DNA of 10,553 nucleotides, taken from positions 1 to 10,553 of the forward strand of contig DATGHS010000289.1 of NCBI GenBank assembly GCA_035307785.1. The letters are read 5' to 3'. Position numbers and translations under genes: made by a program. Positions 1 to 6,263 of this stretch are shown here, in pieces. The stretch's first letter is position 1. Each line of letters starts with the position of its first letter. Under the pieces are notes generated by a model. That model was given only the letters and a program-made list of their open reading frames with translations. It was not told the origin of the DNA and searched no databases. This DNA comes from DATGHS01 sp035307785 (GTDB lineage: Bacteria; Planctomycetota; Planctomycetia; Gemmatales; Gemmataceae).

Positions 1-687
1 CAGATTCTGTCCCCGGGCGGCCGTGAAGATGAACACGGCTTCCCGCCACCAGGCTTGCTGTGCGAGCAAGTCAAACCATTCGCCGAGTTTTTCATCCAAA
101 TCCTCGACAACAGCAGCATAGGTTCGTTGCAAGCGCGCGAACGAGATATCATCGGCCGGATTGAGCCAACCAGGCTCCGGATCGGGCCAGGGTGGGGGCT
201 CTTCCTCAAATTCCCAGTCTTCGCATTGCTTGGCGAAGCGATCCGGGGAAACTTCCCAGGGCGGGAAGATGTCAGTCTGAAGCCAAACGAGTGCGTTTTC
301 AAATTCGTCCAATGGCCGCAGGTGACCTTGCAGATCGTCGGCACCGAGTACCGAGCAGGGAGTACTGATCGGCTCGACCTCAGGCGAAGATGAGTTCTGC
401 CGGCCTTGGTGCACAACATGACATATCACATTCCGACTCGACAACAACTCCAGTATGGTTTGGCCTGCTTTGACATCATGCTTGCCTTCGATCAGCGGAA
501 AGCAAGTTTTGCCGCCGTACAGGGCGCGCGCAATGCCTTCCGCCGATGGCACGCCGACAAAGTGCTGATCGAAGACTACGGAGCTTGCGGCGAGCATATC
601 GAGGTGCGGCGTATCCACCCACACGTTGCCGTAGGCGCCGAGTGCCGCGAGTTGCAGGCCGTCAACTTGAATCACAATGACTTTCAT
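1..687 (-). CDS. Sulfatase/alkaline-phosphatase-fold protein, probable pseudoenzyme (C-terminus beyond window)
   Basis: An open frame of 229 codons runs from ATG at 687 to the window edge without a stop, so the C-terminal part is missing. The N-terminus (MKVIVIQVDGLQLAALGAYG) matches the opening strand and loop of the sulfatase / alkaline phosphatase superfamily, followed by the usual TPHLD (residues 26-30). Residues that make these proteins enzymes are absent. The CxPSR formylglycine motif is GVPSA (45-49), with no Cys and no Arg. The second acidic ligand of the opening loop is missing, with only D9 retained. The C-terminal-side SDHG metal motif reads TAARG (222-226). What is seen is fold similarity with lost catalytic residues; a binding, scaffold or regulatory role is inference. 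The acidic, proline- and tryptophan-rich stretch around 158-175 is distinctive. The gene is divergent from the ABC permease. The start is supported by the conserved N-terminal strand; only a weak GCAGAG precedes it. Confidence 0.85.
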   Translation of the reverse strand, partial: MKVIVIQVDGLQLAALGAYGNVWVDTPHLDMLAASSVVFDQHFVGVPSAEGIARALYGGKTCFPLIEGKHDVKAGQTILELLSSRNVICHVVHQGRQNSSSPEVEPISTPCSVLGADDLQGHLRPLDEFENALVWLQTDIFPPWEVSPDRFAKQCEDWEFEEEPPPWPDPEPGWLNPADDISFARLQRTYAAVVEDLDEKLGEWFDLLAQQAWWREAVFIFTAARGQNL

Positions 688-696
688 CTCTGCAAC

Positions 697-702
697 ATTG
701 TA
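697..702 (-). promoter_or_regulatory. Candidate -10 hexamer for the sulfatase-like gene
   Basis: Read on the minus strand this is TACAAT, five of six matches to the bacterial -10 consensus, ending 9 nt before the ATG at 687. No convincing -35 is seen at 16-18 nt. If it is used, the transcript would start within a few bases of the start codon. It resembles the TACAAT 7 nt before the carboxyltransferase ATG. Confidence 0.25.
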
Positions 703-776
703 GGCAAACGCTCGCCCTTGCTTGGGCGAACCCGTACCTTGATCTGTGCGTAAACAAGAACAATGATGCTGACAGT

Positions 777-850
777 GGCGAGCCGAGCCGCGTAAGCGGC
801 CGGGTGGAGCAAGCGCCCCAGACCCGGCCGCTTACGCGGCTCGGCTCGCC
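777..850. repeat. Perfect 29-bp inverted repeat, REP-like (GCGTAAGCGG family)
   Basis: The arms 777-805 and 822-850 are exact reverse complements over 29 nt, separated by a 16-nt loop. The arms contain GAGCCG and GCGTAAGCG, which recur in the palindrome inside the carboxyltransferase gene at 3904-3961. The repeat lies in the divergent gap and ends 27 nt before the ABC permease start, so it could fold in that gene's 5' leader. A weak plus-strand promoter candidate (TTGATC at 739-744, 17-nt spacer, AATGAT at 762-767) would place transcription start just before the first arm; I do not rely on it. Confidence 0.9.
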
Positions 851-877
851 CGTTCTTGAAATCCGGAAAGCGGTTGC

Positions 878-2680
878 ATGCTGGGTCCGATTTTCACGCG
901 CGAGTTTCAGACCGTGCCGCGGCGGGGCGGCCATTATCTTGCCCGCACGTTATCGCTCGGCCTTCTCTGGGTGCTGGGGCTCACCGCGTGGCAGGCCGCC
1001 GTAGGATGGCAACAGAATGCCATGCTCGGCCAAACCGCCCGCTTCGGCCTGCTCCTGTTTCAGATTTACACCTATGTGCTCTTAACGCTGCTGCTTTTCT
1101 TTGCCGCGCTGTCGGCGGCCAGCGCCGTAGCTCAGGAAAAAGATCGCCGTACGTTTATTCTCTTGTTGATCACGGACATGCGCGATTACGAAATCGTGCT
1201 CGGCAAGCTGCTCGGGGCCTTGTTGCCCATCGGCTTGTTGCTGGCAGGTTCGGTTCCGGTGCTGGCGATGTTGTTGCTTTTGGGCGGCATTGATCCCGAG
1301 CAAGTCGTACAAGCGGTCTTGATACTCGTCGCCACCGGCTTCGCGGCCGGATCGCTCGGCGGACTGGTCGCACTCTGGCGGGACCGCACCTTCCAGTCGC
1401 TGGCCTTATCGGTCTTGTTTCTGGTCTTGTATCTGTGCCTGGTGCGCGGTCTGGCATTTGTGCCGTTCTGGAGTGTCGGGCAAGTTGCGACCATCCAGAG
1501 CTGGCTCGATCCCTATCTCGCGCTGCAAAGCGTGCTGGAACCTCCCATCGCGGGCGGTGGATTCCACGCCGCCTACGGTTACTTCCTCACGATGCTGATC
1601 GCTAGTGTTGTGTTGAATGCGGTCGGCATCATTCGCCTGCGGAAATGGAACCCGCGCGGCGAGCCCATCATGCAACGCGAACGAAAAGAAGACGACGAAG
1701 ACAAGGATCGGGCGCGAGCCCATGCCGCGCCGGGGGCGGTGCGTAAGGTTTGGCAAAACCCGGTCCTCTGGCGCGAAGTGCGCACGCTGGCCTACGGCCG
1801 TAAACCGCTGCTCATCAAGCTGGCCTATTTCGTCGTCCTGGCGATGATTTGCATTTTTGCGTTCAGCAACATCGGCTTGAACCGGCCGAATGGGCACCAG
1901 CCGTTTGCTTCGGCCCTTGGCATCGTGCCGATCGGCGTTCTCAGCTTGCTTTTAGTGAGCGCCCAGGCCGTGACGGCGATCACGTCGGAACGCGACGGCG
2001 GCGCGCTGGAACTATTGCTGGTTACGGATCTTACCCCACGGGAGTTTATTTTCGGTAAACTTTGGGGCATTGCCTGGAACGTGAAGGAGTTCCTGCTGCC
2101 GCCCCTCATTCTCGCCATCGTTTATGGGGTGCTGCAAGTGCTGGCGACGCCGCCGCGCGGCCAGGAATACCTGCGCACCAGCATGAACGTCGGTGCGGTG
2201 TTGTGCGTACTTGGCACGCTGGTGATCCTGTTGGCGTTTGCCGGTGTGCTCGGCGTCCACGTGGCCCTGCGTAACACCAGCAGTCGGCTGGGCATTACTC
2301 ATACCCTCGGGACCATTTTCTTCCTCTCGGTCGGCACCCTCATCAGCATCTACCTGATTCTCGTGAGTGGCAGCTTCGAATACCAGTGGGCCAGCTTCAT
2401 TATGTTCCTGGCGACGGGCATTGGCGGCTTGTGGTGGGTGCTGAGCGGCACGCGGCCTTCGACTGCATTGACTGTCGCGGCCATCGCCTGTCCGCTGGCG
2501 GTGTACTACTGCGTGATCAATGTTATCGTGTCGAAGCCAGGCAGCGACGAATCCACCGACCCGCTGCTGCCGTTCCTCGTGATTGGCGGGGCATTTGGTT
2601 TCACAATCGCGGCGATGCTGGTGCCGTTATTGAGCGAATTTGATGTGGCACTCGGGCGAACGACGGCACAGGAGGAGTAA
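878..2680 (+). CDS. ABC-2 type transporter permease, two homologous halves (600 aa)
   Basis: This is a polytopic inner-membrane protein with about a dozen hydrophobic segments, for example near residues 22-42, 60-84, 112-136, 145-165, 174-196, 235-252, 314-332, 344-362, 405-422, 437-462, 476-497 and 505-522. It has two similar halves, joined by a charged cytoplasmic linker (265-290, rich in E, D, K and R). Each half has a cytosolic N-terminal segment (EFQTVPRRG at 9; REVRTLAYGRKP at 299) and a matching loop: EKDRRTFILLLITD (87-100) ending in GKLLG, and ERDGGALELLLVTD (371-384) ending in GKLWG. These resemble NosY/ABC-2 family permeases. The substrate is unknown, and no ATP-binding subunit is in the window, so it must be encoded elsewhere. 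The start is supported by GGAAAG at 865-870, 7 nt before the ATG. The gene stands alone on the plus strand and converges on the carboxyltransferase. Confidence 0.88.
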   Translation: MLGPIFTREFQTVPRRGGHYLARTLSLGLLWVLGLTAWQAAVGWQQNAMLGQTARFGLLLFQIYTYVLLTLLLFFAALSAASAVAQEKDRRTFILLLITDMRDYEIVLGKLLGALLPIGLLLAGSVPVLAMLLLLGGIDPEQVVQAVLILVATGFAAGSLGGLVALWRDRTFQSLALSVLFLVLYLCLVRGLAFVPFWSVGQVATIQSWLDPYLALQSVLEPPIAGGGFHAAYGYFLTMLIASVVLNAVGIIRLRKWNPRGEPIMQRERKEDDEDKDRARAHAAPGAVRKVWQNPVLWREVRTLAYGRKPLLIKLAYFVVLAMICIFAFSNIGLNRPNGHQPFASALGIVPIGVLSLLLVSAQAVTAITSERDGGALELLLVTDLTPREFIFGKLWGIAWNVKEFLLPPLILAIVYGVLQVLATPPRGQEYLRTSMNVGAVLCVLGTLVILLAFAGVLGVHVALRNTSSRLGITHTLGTIFFLSVGTLISIYLILVSGSFEYQWASFIMFLATGIGGLWWVLSGTRPSTALTVAAIACPLAVYYCVINVIVSKPGSDESTDPLLPFLVIGGAFGFTIAAMLVPLLSEFDVALGRTTAQEE

Positions 2681-2690
2681 TGTTCGTAGT

Positions 2691-2706
2691 ACCGCCTTTA
2701 GGCGGT
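2691..2706 (+). terminator. Hairpin just after the permease stop, possible terminator
   Basis: ACCGCC-TTTA-GGCGGT forms a 6-bp stem 11 nt after the TAA of the permease and is followed by CTTTCC, a poor U-tract. Part of the same sequence (2688-2700) recurs inverted at 3053-3065, so it also belongs to the repeat array of this gap. Terminator function is an inference. Confidence 0.4.
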
Positions 2707-2770
2707 CTTTCCGATTCCTCTCAATGAACATTGACTTATTTGCGACTGGCTCTTACGCCGAAGGCGTTAC

Positions 2771-2960
2771 ATATCATAGCCCAGGGTTGCCGCGCTTCGC
2801 GGCTACCCTGGGTTCGACGAATCGCTCTAGCCACCAACCCTGAAAGGGTTGCAGCAGATCCCGCCCAACGTCTATTTCTTCAACCCTTTCAGGGTTAGTG
2901 CAATGTTGTAACGTCGTTTCCCAGGGTTGCCGCTGGCGCGGCAACCCTGGGCTATGATAT
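2771..2960. repeat. Nested REP pair without transposase (candidate non-autonomous element)
   Basis: The outer arms 2771-2795 and 2936-2960 are exact 25-nt inverted copies. The inner arms 2836-2851 and 2881-2896 are exact 16-nt inverted copies, each itself a small hairpin built on AACCC-TGAAA-GGGTT. The centre is only 29 nt. The right REP is a nearly perfect hairpin (2920-2933 with 2938-2951, 14 bp, 4-nt loop); the left one (about 2780-2811) has a GCGCTTCGCG-type core. The order REP hairpin, small CCCTGAAAGGG hairpin, centre, mirrored small hairpin, mirrored REP is the same as in the transposase element at 4748-5461. Confidence 0.75.
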
Positions 2961-3091
2961 CGAACCCCTTCGGGGTTCCCCGAGGGGTTGCACGCGACGG
3001 AAATCATCCGGTTATCCTGTCAAAGAGCATTACCGAAGTCGAAGAACCACAGTAAAGGCGGTACTGCGGACATTGCACCTGAAGCTTGCAC

Positions 3092-3116
3092 GGGTGGGTT
3101 GCGCCGCGCTCCACCC
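3092..3116. repeat. REP-like hairpin at carboxyltransferase 3' end
   Basis: GGGTGG (3092-3097) pairs with CCACCC (3111-3116) around a GCG-CC-GCGC core. It is a degenerate copy of the family at 6301-6373 and lies 10 nt beyond the carboxyltransferase stop. On the minus strand it would fold at the mRNA 3' end and might stabilise or terminate it. Confidence 0.6.
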
Positions 3117-3126
3117 CCCTACAAGT

Positions 3127-4695
3127 TTAGACCTGCAATACTCCCGTCCTGAACTCCAACCCCGAATCAAAGCGCGTCGCTACTTCAAGTGCCACGAGTA
3201 GCGCCGAACGCGTCTCTTCCGGCTGAATAATACGGTCCACCCACAGCCTCGCAGCTGCGTAGCGGATGTCGGTCTGTTCGTCGTAGCTGGCTTTGATCTT
3301 TTCCTGCAATTCCTGCAATTCCTTCGCATCGGGTTCGTGACCGGTGCGCTTGAGGGCTTGCACGGTAATGTCCAGCAACGTGCCGGCGGCCTGGTCGCCG
3401 CCCATGACGGCGTACTTGGCGCTCGGCCAGGCGAACATGAAGCGCGGATCGAATGCCTTGCCGCACAGGGCATAATTTCCGGCGCCGAACGAGCCGCCCA
3501 GGATCACCGTGATCTTCGGCACCACGCTGTTGGAAATCACATTGACGAGCTTGGCTCCCGCTTTAATGATGCCGGCCTGCTCCGAGTCCTTGCCGACCAT
3601 GAAGCCGTTCACGTCTTGCAGGAAAATGATCGGCACGCGCGCCTGGTTGCAATCCATGACGAAGCGGGCGGCCTTCTCGGCGCTGTCGACGTAGATCACG
3701 CCGCCGTATTGGATCGGGCCTTTTGCGGGCTTGCAGCGCTTGTGCTGATTGGCGACAATGCCAACCGAAAGGCCGCCGAGCTTGGCAAAACCGCAGACGA
3801 GAGTCTGCCCGAACTCGGACTTGTATTCATCGAACGGGCCGGTGTCGAGAATATGGGGAAGCAGATCGCGGATGTCGTATTCTTCGTGGGTGGCGTGACC
3901 AGGACGAGCCGGAAGCGTAAGCGACGGATGGGCTGGCCCGTCGCTTACGCTTCCGGCTCGTAGCGCCCGATCAGCCGGCAGCGCTTCCACCAGGCGCCGC
4001 AGGCGCTGCAGGCAGGCTTCATCATTCGCCTCACGAAAGTCAATCGTGCCGCTGATGGTCGCGTGCATGGCCGCGCCGCCGAGATCCTCATGGCTGACCG
4101 TCTGGCCGATGGCGGCCTTCACCAGCGCCGGCCCGGCAAGGTACAGGCCGCTGCCTTCGGTCATCAGCAACTGGTCGCACAGCACCGGCAGGTAGCCGCC
4201 GCCGGCGACACAGTTGCCCATGATGGCAGCGAATTGCGGAATGCCCACGGCCGAGATGACGGCATTGTTGCGAAAGATGCGGCCGAAGTCGTCTTCATCG
4301 GGAAAGACTTCGTCCTGCAACGGAAGAAAGACGCCGGCGCTATCGACGAGGTAAATGAGCGGCAGGCGGTTTTCGAGCGCGATGCGCTGCGCACGCAGCA
4401 CCTTCTTGCAGGTCATCGGGAAAAACGCGCCGGCCTTCACCGTCGCATCGTTGGCAATGATCATCGTGAGCCGGTTGCTCACGCGGCCAATGCCGGTTAC
4501 CACGCCGGCAGCCGGTGCGCCGCCCCAATCCTGGTACATATTCCAGGCGGCCCAGAGGCCTAACTCGAAAAACTCGGTATTCGGATCGCAGAGCAGGGCA
4601 ATGCGCTCGCGGGCGGTCTTCCGGCCTTTGGCGTGCTGTCGTTCAATGGCCTTCGGCCCGCCGCCTAAGCGGATTTGGTCTTCTTGGGGAAACAT
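3127..4695 (-). CDS. Acyl-CoA carboxylase carboxyltransferase (beta) subunit, MccB-like
   Basis: This subunit transfers the carboxyl group from carboxybiotin to an acyl-CoA. From the ATG at 4695 it is 522 aa with the two crotonase-fold halves of the family. The N-half has LGGG near residue 10, TARER near 27, IANDATVKAG near 80, LVDSAG near 116 followed by LPLQDEVFPDEDDFGRIF, and the oxyanion loop NCVAGGGY (161-168). The C-half has FLQDVNGFMVGKDSEQAG (358-375) and GGSFGAGNYALCG (400-412). The pattern is closest to methylcrotonyl-CoA carboxylase beta chains, but propionyl- or geranyl-CoA-type substrates cannot be excluded. No biotin-carboxylase subunit is nearby. Residues 246-264, in the linker between halves, are encoded by a REP-like palindrome (3904-3961). 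The frame also opens upstream at GTG 4740. I prefer ATG 4695 because a -10-like TACAAT lies between the two starts and the extra residues do not look like the family. Confidence 0.93.
   Translation of the reverse strand: MFPQEDQIRLGGGPKAIERQHAKGRKTARERIALLCDPNTEFFELGLWAAWNMYQDWGGAPAAGVVTGIGRVSNRLTMIIANDATVKAGAFFPMTCKKVLRAQRIALENRLPLIYLVDSAGVFLPLQDEVFPDEDDFGRIFRNNAVISAVGIPQFAAIMGNCVAGGGYLPVLCDQLLMTEGSGLYLAGPALVKAAIGQTVSHEDLGGAAMHATISGTIDFREANDEACLQRLRRLVEALPADRALRAGSVSDGPAHPSLTLPARPGHATHEEYDIRDLLPHILDTGPFDEYKSEFGQTLVCGFAKLGGLSVGIVANQHKRCKPAKGPIQYGGVIYVDSAEKAARFVMDCNQARVPIIFLQDVNGFMVGKDSEQAGIIKAGAKLVNVISNSVVPKITVILGGSFGAGNYALCGKAFDPRFMFAWPSAKYAVMGGDQAAGTLLDITVQALKRTGHEPDAKELQELQEKIKASYDEQTDIRYAAARLWVDRIIQPEETRSALLVALEVATRFDSGLEFRTGVLQV
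3904..3961. repeat. REP-like palindrome inside the carboxyltransferase coding region
   Basis: The 24-nt arms 3904-3927 and 3938-3961 are exact reverse complements with a 10-nt loop. The arm core (GAGCCGGAAGCGTAAGCG) is related to the 777-850 repeat. On the minus strand it is read through in frame and contributes RAGSVSDGP then AHPSLTLPAR. This falls in the variable linker between the two carboxyltransferase domains, so the protein remains intact. Confidence 0.92.
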
Positions 4696-4702
4696 GGAAT
4701 TG

Positions 4703-4731
4703 ATTGTACCAAGGGTAAGGCGAGATGTGAT
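4703..4731 (-). promoter_or_regulatory. Candidate promoter of the carboxyltransferase gene
   Basis: On the minus strand, ATCACA (4726-4731; four of six matches to the -35 consensus) is followed after exactly 17 nt by TACAAT (4703-4708; five of six). The -10 ends 7 nt before ATG 4695, and no ribosome-binding site precedes that ATG, so the mRNA may be leaderless or nearly so. The transposase element begins 17 nt upstream of the -35. Confidence 0.4.
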
Positions 4732-4747
4732 GGCTACCACTGCGCCC

Positions 4748-4807
4748 GCAGCCCCCGAAGGGGGCGACCGACGGTAGCCAGGGGTGGAGCGCTAGCGCAA
4801 CCCCTGG
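4748..4807 (+). repeat. Left terminal REP of the transposase element
   Basis: An outer GCAGCCCCC-GA-AGGGGGC-type hairpin is followed by GTAG and a second imperfect hairpin whose 7-bp stem is CCAGGGG (4778-4784) with CCCCTGG (4801-4807). Its core is the palindrome GCGCTAGCGC (4789-4798). The TGGA/AA internal mismatches give the imperfect stem typical of REPs. Confidence 0.85.
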
Positions 4808-4832
4808 AAACGATGGGCATTGCATTGGCTTA

Positions 4833-4845
4833 GCCCTGAAAGGGC
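4833..4845. repeat. Small inner hairpin, left side of the transposase element
   Basis: GCCC-TGAAA-GGGC lies just beyond the transposase stop codon and mirrors GCCC-TTCCA-GGGC at 5362-5374. The same module appears as AACCCTGAAAGGGTT in the transposase-less array at 2836-2896. It could also act as a 3' end hairpin for the transposase mRNA. Confidence 0.55.
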
Positions 4846-4860
4846 GTAAGAGTCGCGCCA

Positions 4861-5313
4861 TCAATCCCACAAGTACTTCTCATCAAATTCAATTTCGTGC
4901 TTGATTAAAAACGTGCGGAATTCGTCTTGATAACTTAGCTTCCGGTGGTGTTCTTCCTGCTTGGCGATATAGATTTTGACCACATCTAACCCCGAATGGC
5001 TCACCGTGAAGGCCCCATAACCCGTCTGCCAGGCAAAGCCCGCAAGATGCGGAAAAGTGTCGTGAATCCAACCCGAAGCGCCGGCCTTCAGTGCGCGCAT
5101 GAAATCCGAAAGGGCGCGGTCTTGCCGGAGCGTCACCAATAAGTGTACATGGTCAGTAGTTCCGCCAATCTGAATGGATATTCCGCCTGCATTACGGATA
5201 ATGCCGCCAAGATATTCCCATAACCGACTTTGAATTTCCGGAGTAATGGAGGGGACGCGACCTTTGGTGCTGAATATGAGATGATAGTGCAAACACGTGA
5301 ATGATTGAGGCAT
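4861..5313 (-). CDS. REP-associated / IS200-like Y1 tyrosine transposase
   Basis: This is a 150-aa single-strand DNA transposase of the HUH class. Visible landmarks are the N-terminal strand MPQSFTCLHYHLIFSTKGR, the HUH metal motif within TTDHVHLLV (H55 and H57), and the C-terminal helix with VKIYIAKQEEHH, where Y115 is the likely nucleophile that forms the 5'-phosphotyrosine link. The length is normal for the family and no frameshift is seen, so it could be active. The frame also opens 4 codons upstream at a GTG (5325), but GGAG in that stretch is well placed as the ribosome-binding site for ATG 5313, and family members begin at MPQS, so I use 5313. Matched inverted REPs on both sides and the lack of any other gene favour the RAYT type (domesticated, REP-mobilising) over an ordinary insertion sequence; that distinction is an inference. 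Confidence 0.92.
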   Translation of the reverse strand: MPQSFTCLHYHLIFSTKGRVPSITPEIQSRLWEYLGGIIRNAGGISIQIGGTTDHVHLLVTLRQDRALSDFMRALKAGASGWIHDTFPHLAGFAWQTGYGAFTVSHSGLDVVKIYIAKQEEHHRKLSYQDEFRTFLIKHEIEFDEKYLWD

Positions 5314-5357
5314 GCCGCGCTCCACGGTTGAGACGAGTCATTGCGTTGAATGGTTTC

Positions 5358-5377
5358 TTTCGCCCTTCCAGGGCTCA
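5358..5377. repeat. Small inner hairpin, right side of the transposase element
   Basis: A 20-nt stretch containing GCCC-TTCCA-GGGC lies 44 nt upstream of the transposase ATG. The identical 20 nt occur at 6534-6553, at the 3' end of the histidine kinase gene, so this module moves or spreads independently of the transposase gene. Confidence 0.6.
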
Positions 5378-5401
5378 ACATAATGGAGGCGAGTCAGCTT
5401 A

Positions 5402-5461
5402 CCAGGGGTTGCGCTAGCGCTCCACCCCTGGCTACCATCGGTCGCCCCCTCCGGGGGCTGC
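5402..5461 (-). repeat. Right terminal REP of the transposase element
   Basis: Reverse complement of 4748-4807 with two mismatches, both in the outer half (the CCATCGG and CCCTCCGGG positions). The inner hairpin CCAGGGG...CCCCTGG and its GCGCTAGCGC core are identical to the left copy. Confidence 0.85.
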
Positions 5462-5566
5462 AAGCAGGAATGATCGCCGTTGTTTTTCCTGAATTCGGTT
5501 GCCGCTCTGCGGCCAAAAAATTAGAGGGCGCGCTCATGCCTGCCATGATCCCGTGCTTCCCTGGCC

Positions 5567-6175
5567 TTACGGCTGGGATTCGCCATCGTCGCTCCCGCTT
5601 ACTTCCTCCACCGCGAGGATCATCTGCGCGATTTCGACAAGTTTTTGTCGCTTGGAGCTGGCGAGTTTCTGCATGCGCCGGAAAGCGTCGTGTTCGCCAA
5701 TATGGGCTCGTTTCATCAACACGCCCTTGGCGCGCTCGATGAGCTTGCGGTCTTCGAGTGCCTGGCGCAGGTCGCTCGCTTCCTTGCGCAGCGCTTGCAA
5801 TTGCTCGAAGCGCTTCATGGCCAGGCCGATGGCCGGGTTGAGGTCCGTTTCCTTGATCGGCTTGACCAGATAAGCGAACACATAATCGTTATCGGCGCGA
5901 GCGATCAGTTCCGGTTCGCTGTGCGCGGAAAGCAAAATCACCGGCACCGGGCGCTCCTGAAAAATGGTTCTGGCCGCGTCGATGCCATCAATGTCCGGCA
6001 TTTTGATGTCCGATATGATCAAGTCCGGCTTGGCGGTCCGGCATTTCTCCACCAGCTCGCGGCCGTTCTTCGCAGAAACGACCACCTGGTGGCCGAGTAG
6101 GGGAAGCGTCTTTTCCAGGTATTCCCGCATGTCGGGTTCGTCTTCCGCGAACGCGATTCGAATCGGATTCTTCAT
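5567..6175 (-). CDS. Response regulator, receiver plus ANTAR RNA-binding domain
   Basis: This is a 202-aa cytoplasmic protein. The receiver domain (about 5-122) has the acidic pair E11/D12, phospho-acceptor D56 in ISDIKMPDIDG, S83 and K105 in LVKP. After a helix (123-140), the ANTAR domain (about 136-190) shows LEDRKLIERAKGVLMKR, the aromatic/hydrophobic three-helix pattern and a final EIAQMIL. In known AmiR/NasT/EutV-type regulators phosphorylation leads to dimerisation and binding of paired RNA hairpins, giving antitermination. The ATG at 6175 has GGAG (complement of 6182-6185) 6 nt upstream. The gene lies downstream of, and on the same strand as, the large histidine kinase, so that kinase is the probable partner. 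The 383-nt spacer full of hairpins argues against tight translational coupling. Its RNA targets cannot be named from this window. Confidence 0.92.
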   Translation of the reverse strand: MKNPIRIAFAEDEPDMREYLEKTLPLLGHQVVVSAKNGRELVEKCRTAKPDLIISDIKMPDIDGIDAARTIFQERPVPVILLSAHSEPELIARADNDYVFAYLVKPIKETDLNPAIGLAMKRFEQLQALRKEASDLRQALEDRKLIERAKGVLMKRAHIGEHDAFRRMQKLASSKRQKLVEIAQMILAVEEVSGSDDGESQP

Positions 6176-6263
6176 GGCGAGCTCCGTGAACAGATCCTAT
6201 TTGGTACGTGTGGGGCAGGACACGGGATCCACCATTCGCGGTGCTTTGACCTCGGCCTTTTGG

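Larger units (their letters stand above)
2688..3065. repeat. Layered inverted-repeat array in convergent gap
   Basis: The outermost layer is a 13-nt exact inverted pair, 2688-2700 and 3053-3065 (AGTACCGCCTTTA and its complement). Inside lie an ACGCC-GAA-GGCGT hairpin (2755-2767), the symmetric element at 2771-2960, and short GC hairpins at 2963-2977 (AACCCC-TTC-GGGGTT) and 2978-2987. I find no credible gene in this gap. Frames open here on either strand encode the palindromes themselves. Confidence 0.75.
4748..5461. mobile_element. REP-flanked IS200-like/RAYT element (714 bp)
   Basis: A single Y1 tyrosine transposase gene sits between two 60-nt inverted REPs (4748-4807 and 5402-5461; 58 of 60 identical). 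Just inside these lie a pair of small hairpins (4833-4845 and 5362-5374). A GTAG tetranucleotide abuts the foot of each hairpin (4774-4777, and CTAC at 5432-5435). In REP-associated transposase systems of enterobacteria a GTAG beside the hairpin is a recognised landmark. No target-site duplication is expected for this class, and I do not see one. The element sits between the carboxyltransferase promoter and the response regulator 3' end. Confidence 0.8.

Noticed and set aside
55..753. Two plus-strand open frames of 112 and 115 codons at the left end
   Set aside because: Both are antisense to the uninterrupted sulfatase-like frame, which has real family motifs.
2688..3065. CRISPR-like array
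   Set aside because: The repeats are inverted and nested, not direct and evenly spaced, and there are no cas genes.
3337..3963. A 208-codon open frame on the plus strand
   Set aside because: Antisense shadow of the carboxyltransferase. Its C-terminal residues translate the REP-like palindrome.
5500..5525. Terminator for the response regulator (GCCGC-TCT-GCGGC next to an A/T run)
   Set aside because: On the regulator's strand the T-run precedes the hairpin instead of following it, so it cannot act as a standard intrinsic terminator there.
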